Shown: positions 44,047-53,052 of the stretch, piece after piece | Layout: each line of letters opens with the position of its first letter | How positions within the stretch are numbered: position 1 is the first letter of the stretch | DNA from: DAOTXR01 sp034435375 | Lineage (GTDB): Bacteria; Chloroflexota; Anaerolineae; Aggregatilineales; UBA3940 | DNA: 64,000 nt | NCBI GenBank assembly: GCA_034435375.1 | Contig: DAOTXR010000052.1 | Span: 124,001-188,000, forward strand | Direction: 5' to 3' | The notes under the pieces: model-generated | Told to the model about the DNA's origin: nothing | The model's database searches: none | The model's input: the letters and a program-made list of their open reading frames with translations, nothing else | Translations under genes and position numbers: made by a program

Positions 44047-45750
44047 ATGGCCCTGTGGAATAATCTGGTGCTGAAGGCCAGGCGTGTAGTTAGCGATGAC
44101 ATGTGGGAGCTTCTGGAGCGGGACCTGCGCGACCCGGCCGATCTGCCTCCTGATCAGGGCCTTTTTGGTCAGGTCGCCCTCCCACCGGGCGGTATGTGGG
44201 GCGCACTTCGCGAGGAGACCCTTATTCTGCCCCGTCCCTGGCGCAATGATATCTGGGTCGAAGCCAACGACGAGACACTGATTTTGGATCGTGGCGATGT
44301 CCAGAACCTGTGGAGGGCTGTCGCCACGGAGGGAGAGCAAACTTCACAAACTCCGTCGGGTGTCTCATCTGACTTGCCGTCTCTACCTGATGAGGATATA
44401 GACCTGTGGGACAGACTCGACGAGGAGACTATTGTCTTAGCGCAGCCCATTGGCCAGATCTGGTCGATCCCTGGCACGCGCGACATGGCAGACTACAGAC
44501 CTCGCCGGGCCGCGGGCTGGGCCATCAAGAAGCTTGAAACTGCCCGGGGCGAGGTCTATTACGTTCTGAAGAATCTGCGCGATAGCACCTATCTCAAGCT
44601 CGATGAACAGCAGGTCTACCTGTGGGAACTGATGGACGGCTCGGAGAGCGTTCAAGACCTGGCCGTGGCTTGCTTCGTGAAATACCAATCCCTGTCTATT
44701 GATTGGCTGATGGGTTTCCTGACGCAGCTGCACGCTAAGGGATTCCTGGTCGAAGATCAGGTAGACGTTTACCAGGCTGCCGAGAGAGAGGTTGAGCGCC
44801 GCTCGCTGGATTACTGGCTCGGACAGATCGGCACCTTCCTGTTCCACTCTGAGCTTGCCCTGAAAAACGTGGACGGTTTCTTTGCCGCGGTTTACCGTCT
44901 GGGGGGCAAGCTCTTGTATACCCGGCCAGCGCTCATCATGCTGATCCTGGTCAGCCTGATCGGGATTCCTGCCTTCTTTTACCTCTCGCTGAGGACAGAT
45001 CTCTCGATCATCACTGGCGCGACCGGCTCGGTTGGCTGGGGAGTGCTCTCTCTGGTTGCAGCTCAGATTGTCACCATCTTCATCCACGAGAGCGCTCACG
45101 CCTTGACCACCAAACACTACGGTAGGACAATCCGGCGTGCAGGCGTCGGGCTGTACTTTGGAATGCCTGCCTTTTTCGTTGATACCTCCGACATCTGGAT
45201 GGAACCGCGTGGGCCACGTCTGGCTGTTACATGGGCTGGCCCGTTCTCTGGCTTTTTCCTGGGAGGTGCAGTTAGCCTTGTGATCCTTCTCAACCCTACG
45301 ACCATCTGGGCCGGGATCGCCTACCAGTTCGCGTCGTGGTGTTACCTGATCTCGTTCGTCAACCTTAACCCACTGCTCAAGCTCGATGGTTACTATATCC
45401 TCATGGACTGGCTGGAGCTTCCCAGCTTGCGTGAGCGATCGCTGGCCTTTGTGCGCACCGAACTCATTCCCCGCCTACGCCAAAAGGCGCCTCTCAGTCA
45501 CGAGGAGAGAATCTTCGCTATATTTGGTATGCTGGCGTTGCTTTGGTCGGGGGTTGCCATCTACCTGATGATGCAGCTTTACGGGGGAAAACTCTACGAG
45601 CTGTCCGTTCACTTCCTTGGCCCGCAGTATGGCTGGGTGGCCGTTGTGGTGGTTGGAGCAGCAGTGGGAGTCGTGTTGATCCGCCAGTTTACAGCTGGGC
45701 AGCACAAGAAGCAGGTCGATGAACAGACTGCGACCGATCAGGCATCCTAG
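44047..45750 (+). CDS. M50 site-2-type metalloprotease with PqqD-like domain and ETLIL repeats
   Basis: A 567-residue protein in three parts. Residues 45-145 hold three copies of W-x4-[DE]-E-T-[LI]-[IV]-L (threonines 58, 77, 128) spaced from tryptophans. Residues about 155-240 resemble a PqqD winged helix that binds peptide leaders (YYVLKNLRDSTYLKLDEQQVYLWELMDG region). Residues 290-560 form an M50 membrane protease with HESAH at 347-351 and NPLLKLDG at 441-448. The group is the peptide zinc metalloprotease family (YydH-like). The stop is followed by a convergent TPR gene. Confidence 0.85.
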   Translation: MALWNNLVLKARRVVSDDMWELLERDLRDPADLPPDQGLFGQVALPPGGMWGALREETLILPRPWRNDIWVEANDETLILDRGDVQNLWRAVATEGEQTSQTPSGVSSDLPSLPDEDIDLWDRLDEETIVLAQPIGQIWSIPGTRDMADYRPRRAAGWAIKKLETARGEVYYVLKNLRDSTYLKLDEQQVYLWELMDGSESVQDLAVACFVKYQSLSIDWLMGFLTQLHAKGFLVEDQVDVYQAAEREVERRSLDYWLGQIGTFLFHSELALKNVDGFFAAVYRLGGKLLYTRPALIMLILVSLIGIPAFFYLSLRTDLSIITGATGSVGWGVLSLVAAQIVTIFIHESAHALTTKHYGRTIRRAGVGLYFGMPAFFVDTSDIWMEPRGPRLAVTWAGPFSGFFLGGAVSLVILLNPTTIWAGIAYQFASWCYLISFVNLNPLLKLDGYYILMDWLELPSLRERSLAFVRTELIPRLRQKAPLSHEERIFAIFGMLALLWSGVAIYLMMQLYGGKLYELSVHFLGPQYGWVAVVVVGAAVGVVLIRQFTAGQHKKQVDEQTATDQAS

Positions 45751-45871
45751 ATAAGAATGAGCCGGGGTCTCCTTGATGTCCTCAGGGTTTGCCTAGCAAC
45801 GACTCCGTGGTCTGGCCAAGCAGCAAAGGAGTGAGCTTAGGGTTACTACACGATTGTTGGCGGCTCATGCT

Positions 45872-47326
45872 TCAGGGCGACCTCAGTGCGTTAACCCGCT
45901 CTAGAATGAATTCATAGTAATATTCGTTGCCTGTCGCAAGCTCTAGAAATTTATCGTAGTCGGCCAACGCCGACTCGACGTTGCCCATCTGGTCATAAGC
46001 CCAGCCTCGACCCGCGTAGTAGGCGCCATTTTCCGGATCAAGCTCAATGGCGCGGTCATAGTCGGCAATGGCCCTCTCGTGGTCGCCCATGGCGTCATAG
46101 GCGGATGCGCGGTTGTTGTAAGCCAACCCATTTTCTGGATCAAGCTCAATTGACCTGCTTGAGTCAGCGATGGCTGACTCGTTGTCCCCTAGGCTCAGGT
46201 AGGTATTGGCACGATTATTGTAGGCGCGCACAAGAACACTCACGGATTTGGGCCTTAGTTCGATTGCCCTGGTGAAATCTGCCAGCGCCGCATTCAGATC
46301 GCCCAGACGAGCATGTACGTAACCACGGTTGTTGTAGATCTCAGCCATGTCAGGAAAGATCTCAGCAGCCTGGTTGTAGTCCTCAAGCGCTCCATTCAGG
46401 TCGCCAAGAAAATCGTGGCCGAGGCCCAGGTAGAAATACAGCAGCGCCCGGCTCTCCAGCGACGCAGCATCGCTCAGCTCCAGTGCGGCGGCCTCTTCTA
46501 GCAGCGGAACGGCTTGCTCGGCTCGTTCGCTGAGCAGCAAAATTTGCCCTATGCTGAACAACATCAGGTACTGGAAATCATTGGGGGCGCCTTCAACCAC
46601 ATAAGCTGTGAATGCAGGCAAGTCAGTGTTTAGCGTGGTGCCCAGCGTGGGAAGCAGGGTGCCATCGGGGGCCCTGACATACTCTGGCATCTTGATCTCA
46701 TAGAACGGCTCAAAGGCATACTCATCTGCTGTGCCCCAGATTACCAGTGTAGCCCCGAATTCATCAGCGACGGCACGGGCATCTTGGCGCACCTCAGGAG
46801 CGGTACCCTCTAGCCTCTCGACCCGCACGCTTTGTAACGCCTGCTCCGACACGCGGTTGCTCAAGGCACGGTAGATCCGTGTAGCTGCTGTTACTCCTTC
46901 GGTGCCAGTGAAGTCCGGCACCACGATCAGGATCTCGCCAGGCTGAGCGGCCTCAAAAGGTGGCGGCAGTGTCGGCGTGGGTGCAGCGATGGTGCTCAAC
47001 ACTTCGCCCACCTGATCTATGCCCTCGCCCACTTCTTCGATCTCTTGGCTGACGCTCTCACCGACTGCGCTGACCTCGGTCGCGACTTGTTCGGCAGACT
47101 GATCAGCCGCCTGCTGCTGGCCCCGCAGTAGCACCACCACAACGATCACCAGCCCGGCGACCAGCACACCTAACACGCCTAGCAAGACAGGCAGCGGCAG
47201 TCTCTGGATGATAGTCTTCTGCTCGTACTTGTGAGTGACGATGTCTCGACCGGCGACGAGCAATTCGCCTTCGACATCGCCTTTGACATCAACACTGATC
47301 TCCTGCTTCGGCTGCTCATCTACCAT
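45872..47326 (-). CDS. Membrane-anchored TPR protein
   Basis: A 484-residue protein. The N-terminal 40 residues read EISVDVKGDVEGELLVAGRDIV, an alternating strand-like pattern seen before effector or anchoring modules. One transmembrane helix (about 44-68) follows, then a region with a coiled, Glu/Val-rich stretch and a Pro-rich linker. Residues about 125-270 form an unknown globular domain; residues about 285-480 have at least five TPR units (ALEDYNQAAEIFPDMAEIYNNRG type). It is probably a scaffold facing outside the cell. Partner unknown. Two DNA stretches of near-identical TPR coding occur around 46020-46160. Confidence 0.75.
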   Translation of the reverse strand: MVDEQPKQEISVDVKGDVEGELLVAGRDIVTHKYEQKTIIQRLPLPVLLGVLGVLVAGLVIVVVVLLRGQQQAADQSAEQVATEVSAVGESVSQEIEEVGEGIDQVGEVLSTIAAPTPTLPPPFEAAQPGEILIVVPDFTGTEGVTAATRIYRALSNRVSEQALQSVRVERLEGTAPEVRQDARAVADEFGATLVIWGTADEYAFEPFYEIKMPEYVRAPDGTLLPTLGTTLNTDLPAFTAYVVEGAPNDFQYLMLFSIGQILLLSERAEQAVPLLEEAAALELSDAASLESRALLYFYLGLGHDFLGDLNGALEDYNQAAEIFPDMAEIYNNRGYVHARLGDLNAALADFTRAIELRPKSVSVLVRAYNNRANTYLSLGDNESAIADSSRSIELDPENGLAYNNRASAYDAMGDHERAIADYDRAIELDPENGAYYAGRGWAYDQMGNVESALADYDKFLELATGNEYYYEFILERVNALRSP

Positions 47327-47530
47327 GGTCTGGCTCCTCCTGCCAGGGCGGGCAGGCTCGATCGCGCTCTTCTGCCGGAGAGTGTAGGCTGGATCGCAGC
47401 GGTTGGCAACACGGCAGCCCGTGCAAGCAGGTTACCCCCGTGCTCCCGGCTCGTGGTATGATTCGTCTACCCCAGGTCAGACCTCCCTACTACTGTCATT
47501 CTGGCTTGGACAACCTGAGGACTATCCTGC

Positions 47531-48214
47531 GTGATTACAGGCATCCCTCACCGTTGGGACCTCACACCCCACGAGGCCATTGAGCTGCAAAAGCTTCTCG
47601 CTATGCAAGTCGACACTCACACGCCGCTCGATCTTGAGCACCTGGAGCTAGTTGCCGGGGTAGACGTGAGTGTAAAAAACGACGAGAGCTATGCTGCCAT
47701 TGCTGTGCTCACCTTCCCTCACCTGAAGATGATCGAGGCAGCCATGGCCCATATGCCAACCCCATTCCCGTATATCAGCGGGCTGCTTGGCTTTCGCGAA
47801 GGGGCGGTGATTCTGGAGGCGCACCGCACATTAAAACATCAACCTGATGTCTATATCTTCGACGGCCAGGGAGTTGCTCACCCTCGTCGGTTGGGGATTG
47901 CCAGCCATCTCGGCCTGTGGTGGGATGCGCCCACCGTCGGTTGCGGCAAGACTCGCCTGTTTGGCCGCCACGCCGAGCCAGCCCAAGAGCGGGGCGCGTA
48001 CACGTCGCTACAACACTGTGGAGAGGAAATAGGCATAGTGCTCCGCACCCGCGCCAACGTGAAGCCGGTGTATGTGTCAGTAGGCCACCGAGCCACGCTC
48101 GACACAGCCCGTGAGCTGGTGCTGCGCTGTACCACCCGTTACCGCCTGCCTGAACCGGTCCGCGCAGCCCACAATGTTGCTGGCAACTTCGCTCGCCGCT
48201 CAGAGGGTGAGTAG
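47531..48214 (+). CDS. nfi: Endonuclease V (deoxyinosine 3'-endonuclease)
   Basis: A 227-residue RNase-H-fold nuclease that nicks DNA (or RNA) one base 3' of inosine. Conserved features are VAGVDVSV with the first catalytic Asp, PYISGLLGFREGAV, the Glu/Asp-bearing VYIFDGQGVAHPRRLGIASHLG and the hydrophobic wedge region (P-Y-I-S). GCGKTRLFG follows. The start is GTG. It is divergent from the TPR gene and fits with rdgB as a second inosine-related repair gene in the window, though the two are 47 kb apart. Confidence 0.93.
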   Translation: MITGIPHRWDLTPHEAIELQKLLAMQVDTHTPLDLEHLELVAGVDVSVKNDESYAAIAVLTFPHLKMIEAAMAHMPTPFPYISGLLGFREGAVILEAHRTLKHQPDVYIFDGQGVAHPRRLGIASHLGLWWDAPTVGCGKTRLFGRHAEPAQERGAYTSLQHCGEEIGIVLRTRANVKPVYVSVGHRATLDTARELVLRCTTRYRLPEPVRAAHNVAGNFARRSEGE

Positions 48215-48340
48215 AAGTTTCCTTGACATCCGAAATATCCTTGTGAGCCGCGGGCAGAACGACATGCAGGTTCTCCCCATTTAGGATGACTGTTTTTTAA
48301 GCCTTTGACTTTCAGAGGGCATTCTCGAAAGGTAGCTTCT

Positions 48341-50035
48341 ATGCCAGACCTTCACTTTGATCGCTACTACCGTTACGACAGCCTGACGAACATTTTGCAT
48401 GGCTTTGCTCAGGAATACCCTCATCTTGTGCATGTCGAGAGCATTGGCAAGAGTTATGAGGGACGTGATATCTGGTTAGCGACCGTCACCAACTTCTCTG
48501 CTGGGCCGGATGCCGAGAAGCCCGCCTTGTGGGTGGACGGCAACATCCACGCTTCCGAAGTCTCGCCGTCGAGCGCCTGTCTGTACTTGATCAACCGATT
48601 GGTCAGCGCCTATGGCGCCGATGAGAGCATTACCCATTGTCTGGATACTCGCACCTTTTACATCTGCCCGCGTCTCAACCCCGATGGAGCTGAGCTGGCC
48701 CTGGCCGACAAACCACGCATCATCCGTTCCGGTACGCGCCCCTACCCTTATGATGAAGAGCCGCTCGATGGTCTGGTCGAGGAGGACATAGACAACGATG
48801 GGCGTGTTCTGCAAATGCGCATTCCCGATCCAAATGGTCCCTGGAAGCCACATCCTGACGAGCCACGCCTGATGATCCGTCGCGATCCAACGGAGGTTGG
48901 TGGGCAGTATTACCGCATCTTGCCTGAGGGCCGCTTGGAGAACTATGATGGAGTCACTATTCGGCCCCAGAAGCAAAAGGAGGGCCTGGACTTCAACCGC
49001 AACTTTCCGGTGGATTGGCGGCAGGAGTACCAACAGACCGGTGCAGGGCCATTTCCGCTGTCCGAATCTGAGACATATGCCGCAGCCCGTTTTGTTGCTG
49101 CCCACAACAATATTATTGGTGGACTGCTTTTCCACACCTATAGTGGCGTGATCCTGCGTCCCTACGATGGTAAACCCGATGACGCCTTTCCACCAGAGGA
49201 TTTGTGGACCTACAACAAAATCGGCCAGAAGGGCACCGAATTGAGCGGCTATCCCGCTGTATCGGTGTTTCATGAATTCCTGTACCATCCTAAGGAGATT
49301 ACCACTGGCGGATTCGATAACTGGTTGTACGAACACTTGGGTATGTTTGGCTGGACGATTGAAATCTGGTCGCCTCAGATGCAGGCGGGCATTGAGAAAT
49401 ATAAATTCATTGACTGGTATCGGGAACATCCAGTGGAGGATGATCTCAAGCTGCTCCGGTGGAGCGACGAGAAGCTGGATGGACAGGGTTTCGTTGACTG
49501 GTATTCCTACGATCACCCGCAATTGGGCCATGTTGAGCTGGGCGGCTGGAATTCCCAGTATGCTTGGCGCAATCCTCCTCCTCAGTTCCTGGAAAAGGAG
49601 ATTGCTCCCTTTGCCGAGTGGGCCATCTGGCACCTGCTGATCTCTCCTCGGCTAGAGCTATTCGATGTCACTCTCACTCCTTTGGGGGCCGATACCTACC
49701 ATGTTCGGCTGGTTGTACACAATACCGGTTGGCTGCCCAGCTACGTCACCAAAAAGGCGCTGGAAAAGAAGGTCGTGCGCGGGGTGATCTGCGAAATCGA
49801 TCTGCCAGGAGGGGCGACACTCAAGACCGGCAAACAACGCGAGGAAATTGGCCAGCTTGAGGGTCGAGCCTACGTCAGCTTCTCAGCCACCCCTTGGGCA
49901 GCCGAGAATTCTGCTAGCACCACTGACCGCGCCAAAGTAGAGTGGGTGGTGTATGCCCCCCAGGGGGGTACGCTGAAGCTTACAGCCCGCCACGAGCGTG
50001 CTGGAGTGGTCCGTACTGAGGTTCCCCTGGGGTGA
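48341..50035 (+). CDS. M14-family zinc carboxypeptidase
   Basis: A 564-residue metallocarboxypeptidase without signal peptide. The first zinc pair is in VDGNIHASEVSPSS (H-x-x-E) and the third ligand H is in GLLFHTYSGVILRPY. YRYDSLTNILHGFAQEYPHLVHVESIGKSYEGRDIW, read in pieces, is the usual N-terminal M14 segment. Beyond residue 420 a beta-rich C-terminal domain is added (LFDVTLTPLGADTYHVRLVVHNTGW region). The start is placed at ATG 48341 behind AAAGG; an earlier reading from 48305 has no support. Specificity cannot be predicted. Confidence 0.9.
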   Translation: MPDLHFDRYYRYDSLTNILHGFAQEYPHLVHVESIGKSYEGRDIWLATVTNFSAGPDAEKPALWVDGNIHASEVSPSSACLYLINRLVSAYGADESITHCLDTRTFYICPRLNPDGAELALADKPRIIRSGTRPYPYDEEPLDGLVEEDIDNDGRVLQMRIPDPNGPWKPHPDEPRLMIRRDPTEVGGQYYRILPEGRLENYDGVTIRPQKQKEGLDFNRNFPVDWRQEYQQTGAGPFPLSESETYAAARFVAAHNNIIGGLLFHTYSGVILRPYDGKPDDAFPPEDLWTYNKIGQKGTELSGYPAVSVFHEFLYHPKEITTGGFDNWLYEHLGMFGWTIEIWSPQMQAGIEKYKFIDWYREHPVEDDLKLLRWSDEKLDGQGFVDWYSYDHPQLGHVELGGWNSQYAWRNPPPQFLEKEIAPFAEWAIWHLLISPRLELFDVTLTPLGADTYHVRLVVHNTGWLPSYVTKKALEKKVVRGVICEIDLPGGATLKTGKQREEIGQLEGRAYVSFSATPWAAENSASTTDRAKVEWVVYAPQGGTLKLTARHERAGVVRTEVPLG

Positions 50036-50110
50036 TTCCATCGACAAGGAAAGGTGTTGCTCCATTGAGGGAGCAGCAGCGGTCGATTTTGTCATAGATT
50101 GGCCGTATGA

Positions 50111-50779
50111 TCACATCAATGCCAGCTGTTCCAGGTGGCTGACCACGTCTACCTGCATGGCGAATCCCATGCCCGACTCCTCTGGAGTGCGCATCCCCTT
50201 CCGAGAGTTGCATGCCCGACATGCGGGTACAATGTTGCTGAGCACATTGCGCCCGCCACGCGACAGTGGGACAACATGATCCGGTGTCAGGTAGTCACTG
50301 GGCTGGCCGCAGTAGGCACAGCGGTGCCCGAAGAGGTCAAGCAGCCACTTCCACTCCATGCTATCTAGCGCATTAACTGCCACGCGAGCCGCACTGGCCC
50401 GCCGGGCCTGACGTTGCACTGTGGGTATCTCCGGCGAGTCCTGATACCAGACGCGGCTGGCCTCGCGATGCTGGACATGCCACCGGCGCAGATAGCTCGA
50501 AAGGTAGGCCTGGCGGCGGGTCTGACTCTTTTGGCACCACCGGCGAAAGCCTGGCGTCCGGTCGAGCCGCACCCGCCGTGATGCCTTGCGCATCCACAGT
50601 TGCATGTAGATGCGGCGCAGGCGTGCATACCTCTGTGCCCGCCGCCGTGTACGATACTGAAGCTTATAGCGATTCTGGCAGTCTTTACACTGCGACTTCA
50701 GGCCACTGAGTTTGGTCCGGTCACGGTGGAATTCGGAGGGTTCTTTCCATTGGAGACACTTGCTGCACCGTCTGGCCAT
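50111..50779 (-). CDS. HNH endonuclease with N-terminal zinc motif
   Basis: A 222-residue, strongly basic protein. The N-terminal C-x2-C-(x)n-C-x2-C ribbon (CSKCLQWKEPSEF ... CKDC) is followed by an Arg-rich helical region. The C-terminal HNH domain has CAYCG, the catalytic TPDHVVPLSRGG and CRACNSRKG, with four cysteines binding structural zinc. ATG 50779 is used; a GTG at 50815 is possible. Such nucleases occur alone in many bacterial genomes and in phages. No phage or restriction genes are near. It is convergent with the M14 gene. Confidence 0.85.
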   Translation of the reverse strand: MARRCSKCLQWKEPSEFHRDRTKLSGLKSQCKDCQNRYKLQYRTRRRAQRYARLRRIYMQLWMRKASRRVRLDRTPGFRRWCQKSQTRRQAYLSSYLRRWHVQHREASRVWYQDSPEIPTVQRQARRASAARVAVNALDSMEWKWLLDLFGHRCAYCGQPSDYLTPDHVVPLSRGGRNVLSNIVPACRACNSRKGMRTPEESGMGFAMQVDVVSHLEQLALM

Positions 50780-51063
50780 GGAACGTCTCAACAGGAAGGG
50801 CGATCTATCAAACACTTATCTAACTCTACATGAACTATTATCAAATGTAAAGAGGCTCTACTGACGCTCGTTCAACCCATGTGGGGCTTAATGGTCTGTC
50901 TCACAGGCAACTCGGCCCGCCCAGCGTGGGGATTGCTGGCAACAGACAGCCCGCTCAGGCGCAACATCGATTGCATCACACACTGACGCTAGGCTCACCT
51001 TGAATCTTCCCCCGTTCGGTGATACAACAGTGCGGGTTTATTCGCTCTTCAAGGAGTCACAGC
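50780..51063. other. Intergenic region between HNH and apgM genes
   Basis: The longest gene-free stretch in the interior. It contains the likely apgM promoter at its right end and nothing else I can name: no tRNA fold, repeat or ORF with a good start was found. Confidence 0.5.
51000..51028 (+). promoter_or_regulatory. Promoter of apgM
   Basis: TTGAAT (51000-51005), 17 bases, TACAAC (51023-51028). The predicted transcript begins about 30 bases before the ATG and includes AAGGAG 8 bases upstream of it. Confidence 0.5.
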
Positions 51064-52284
51064 ATGGCTAATTTTGACCTGATACAACGGCTTGCCAAAG
51101 ATGGGGGAGGCAAAATCATCTTTCTTGTGTTGGATGGCCTAGGCGGTCTACCTCTTGAACCAGAGGGCCTGACTGAGCTTGAGACGGCTAGCACCCCCAA
51201 CCTGGATCGGTTGGCTCGCGAGGGCAGCACGGGGTTGAGCATCCCCATCGGACGCGGCATTGAACCAGGCAGCGGGCCGGGGCATTTAGCATTGTTCGGG
51301 TACGATCCACTGGTCTTCGACATCGGACGTGGCGCACTGGAGGCATGTGGCGTCGGCCTCGACCTCCTGCCTGGCGATGTGGCGGCCCGAGGCAACTTCT
51401 GTACTATTGATGAGAACGGCCTGATTACCGACCGGCGGGCAGGGCGCATCTCTACCGAGAAGTGCGCTGAGGCTGTCGCAGCCCTGCGCGATATTAAGTT
51501 GCCAGGCGTCGCTCTGATCTTACAGGAGGTTAAGGAGCATCGCTTTGCGCTGATCCTGCGTGGTCAGGGCCTCGACCCAAGTCTGCACGATACCGATCCC
51601 CTGAGCGTCGGCAAGGCTCCATTGCCTGCCCAGCCCACTGTCGACTCGCCGGAGGCGCGCTACACTGCCGATCTGGTCAACCAGTTCGTGGCTCAGGCCA
51701 AACCTCGCCTGGCGGCTCATCATCCTGCCAATATGCTGACGCTACGTGGTTTTGCGGGCGATCCCGCACTGCCGAAGTTCCAAAACGTGTACAGGCTGAA
51801 GGCAGCCTGCGTGGCTGTATATCCCATGTACAAAGGCGTTTGCCGCCTGGTAGGTATGGAAGTGATCGAGACCGATCCCCACGATACGCCGCTCGACGAG
51901 TTCCAGCATGTAGCTGACGTGTGGAATCAGTACGATTTCTTCTTCGTCCACATCAAGTATGCCGACAGTCGAGGCGAGGACGGCAACTTTAGCGCCAAAG
52001 TAGCTGTGATCGAGGAGGTCGACGCGGCGCTGCCTGCATTGCTCGACCTGCAACCTGACGTGCTGGTGGTGACCGGCGATCACTCCACTCCCGCCAAGCT
52101 GAGATCGCACTCTTTCCATCCGGTCCCGACGCTGCTTTGGGCGCCTGCCACGCACATGCCAGGCCGTGCTAGAGGCTTTGGCGAACATGAATGTATGGTA
52201 GGGCCGCTGGGCCAGTTCCCCGCTACTGATCTGATGCCGCTGGCCATGGCCCACGCTGGCCGACTAAGCCGTTATGGGGCATAA
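51064..52284 (+). CDS. apgM: Cofactor-independent phosphoglycerate mutase, archaeal type
   Basis: A 406-residue metal-dependent alkaline-phosphatase-superfamily enzyme converting 3- to 2-phosphoglycerate in glycolysis and gluconeogenesis. FLVLDGLGGLP gives the first metal Asp, ASTPNLDRLAREGSTGL the catalytic Ser/Thr region, PGSGPGHLALFGYDP a signature of the ApgM branch, and VTGDHSTPAKLRSHSFHPVP the metal histidines. ATG 51064 follows AAGGAG; the longer reading from 51019 is unsupported. Confidence 0.93.
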   Translation: MANFDLIQRLAKDGGGKIIFLVLDGLGGLPLEPEGLTELETASTPNLDRLAREGSTGLSIPIGRGIEPGSGPGHLALFGYDPLVFDIGRGALEACGVGLDLLPGDVAARGNFCTIDENGLITDRRAGRISTEKCAEAVAALRDIKLPGVALILQEVKEHRFALILRGQGLDPSLHDTDPLSVGKAPLPAQPTVDSPEARYTADLVNQFVAQAKPRLAAHHPANMLTLRGFAGDPALPKFQNVYRLKAACVAVYPMYKGVCRLVGMEVIETDPHDTPLDEFQHVADVWNQYDFFFVHIKYADSRGEDGNFSAKVAVIEEVDAALPALLDLQPDVLVVTGDHSTPAKLRSHSFHPVPTLLWAPATHMPGRARGFGEHECMVGPLGQFPATDLMPLAMAHAGRLSRYGA

Positions 52285-52305
52285 CATTATCGTTGCCTGA
52301 CCGAT

Positions 52306-52344
52306 TAGGGACACGGCTCCTTACCAGGGCCTGCCGTGTCCCTA
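52306..52344. terminator. Bidirectional hairpin overlapping a stop codon
   Basis: TAGGGACACGGC (52306-52317) and its exact complement (52333-52344), a 12-bp stem with 15-base loop, between convergent apgM and the DUF1461 gene. The right arm includes the TAG stop of the minus-strand gene. Confidence 0.6.
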
Positions 52345-53040
52345 TTTCGTCAGAAGCCAAGTGATCGCGCCAAGGATCAGAGCCTCAATGAGCGCCCCGC
52401 CGAACATAAGCGCAAAGGCATCGGTCCAGAACTCAACAGGAAACAGGCGAATCAGCGTATCTGAGTAGAGGAAAATCCAACTGTCGCCCTCGAAAAATAG
52501 GGCGTGGAACTGTGTGAACAGCCAATCAAACGAGGTAGCCACCGCGATCAGCCCCAGCACAATCAGAGCAGCGGTCAGGGCACTACCTCGGAACAAGGCG
52601 CGAAACAGCGCTGGGCGTGTGTCGGGTGGGATTGCCAGGGCAGCCACGCACAGCGCAAACACTCCCATCAGCCCCAAACCGAAGAATGACAGCCTGCGTG
52701 TGACATTCTTGACGTCGAGCATGTGGGCCAACTCACGCTGGTTGTATAACGGCGCCCCATTGGGAAACGTCTGATCGCCGAGAAAATCGACGCCCTCGTT
52801 GTTGAAAAGATAAGCCAGCGCCAGCGGGGCATAGGTCAGACGTTCTTCCCTGGTCATGCCAAAAGGGTCCTCGGGGAACGAGGGGCGATTATATTCCCAG
52901 TTCAGGTAGGCATTGCTCATCAGCAGCCGGGCGTTGATCAGCACCAGCAGCAGAGGCAGTGTAGCAATCACGGCGACCTGCATCCCAGTCGCCAGCCAGT
53001 GAGGCAGCACAAGGGTTGGAGTGGATGGAGTTTCAGCCAT
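52342..53040 (-). CDS. DUF1461 (TIGR01906-like) integral membrane protein
   Basis: A 232-residue protein with about four hydrophobic helices: one near residues 17-40, one at about 116-138, one at about 150-170 and one at the C-terminus. The first extracellular loop includes YNQRELAHMLDVKNVTRRL, the conserved motif of this family, whose role is unknown. The ATG has AAGGAG 8 bases upstream. It follows the spermidine-synthase-like gene by 12 bases, so the two are co-transcribed. Confidence 0.8.
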   Translation of the reverse strand: MAETPSTPTLVLPHWLATGMQVAVIATLPLLLVLINARLLMSNAYLNWEYNRPSFPEDPFGMTREERLTYAPLALAYLFNNEGVDFLGDQTFPNGAPLYNQRELAHMLDVKNVTRRLSFFGLGLMGVFALCVAALAIPPDTRPALFRALFRGSALTAALIVLGLIAVATSFDWLFTQFHALFFEGDSWIFLYSDTLIRLFPVEFWTDAFALMFGGALIEALILGAITWLLTK

Positions 53041-53052
53041 AGTACAGACTCC

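Noticed and set aside
45757..45868. ATGAGCCG / CGGCTCAT arms flanking the gap between the M50 and TPR genes.
   Set aside because: Eight-bp arms 96 bases apart are expected by chance; no mobile-element features lie between them.
48223..48228. Perfect TTGACA before the M14 carboxypeptidase gene.
   Set aside because: No acceptable -10 hexamer lies 16-18 bases downstream.
48476..49633. A long minus-strand reading frame of 385 codons inside the M14 carboxypeptidase gene.
   Set aside because: It is antisense to a well-supported gene and its residues match no family.
50058..50075. Hairpin TGCTCC / GGAGCA between the M14 and HNH genes.
   Set aside because: Six-bp stem without a T-run on either strand.
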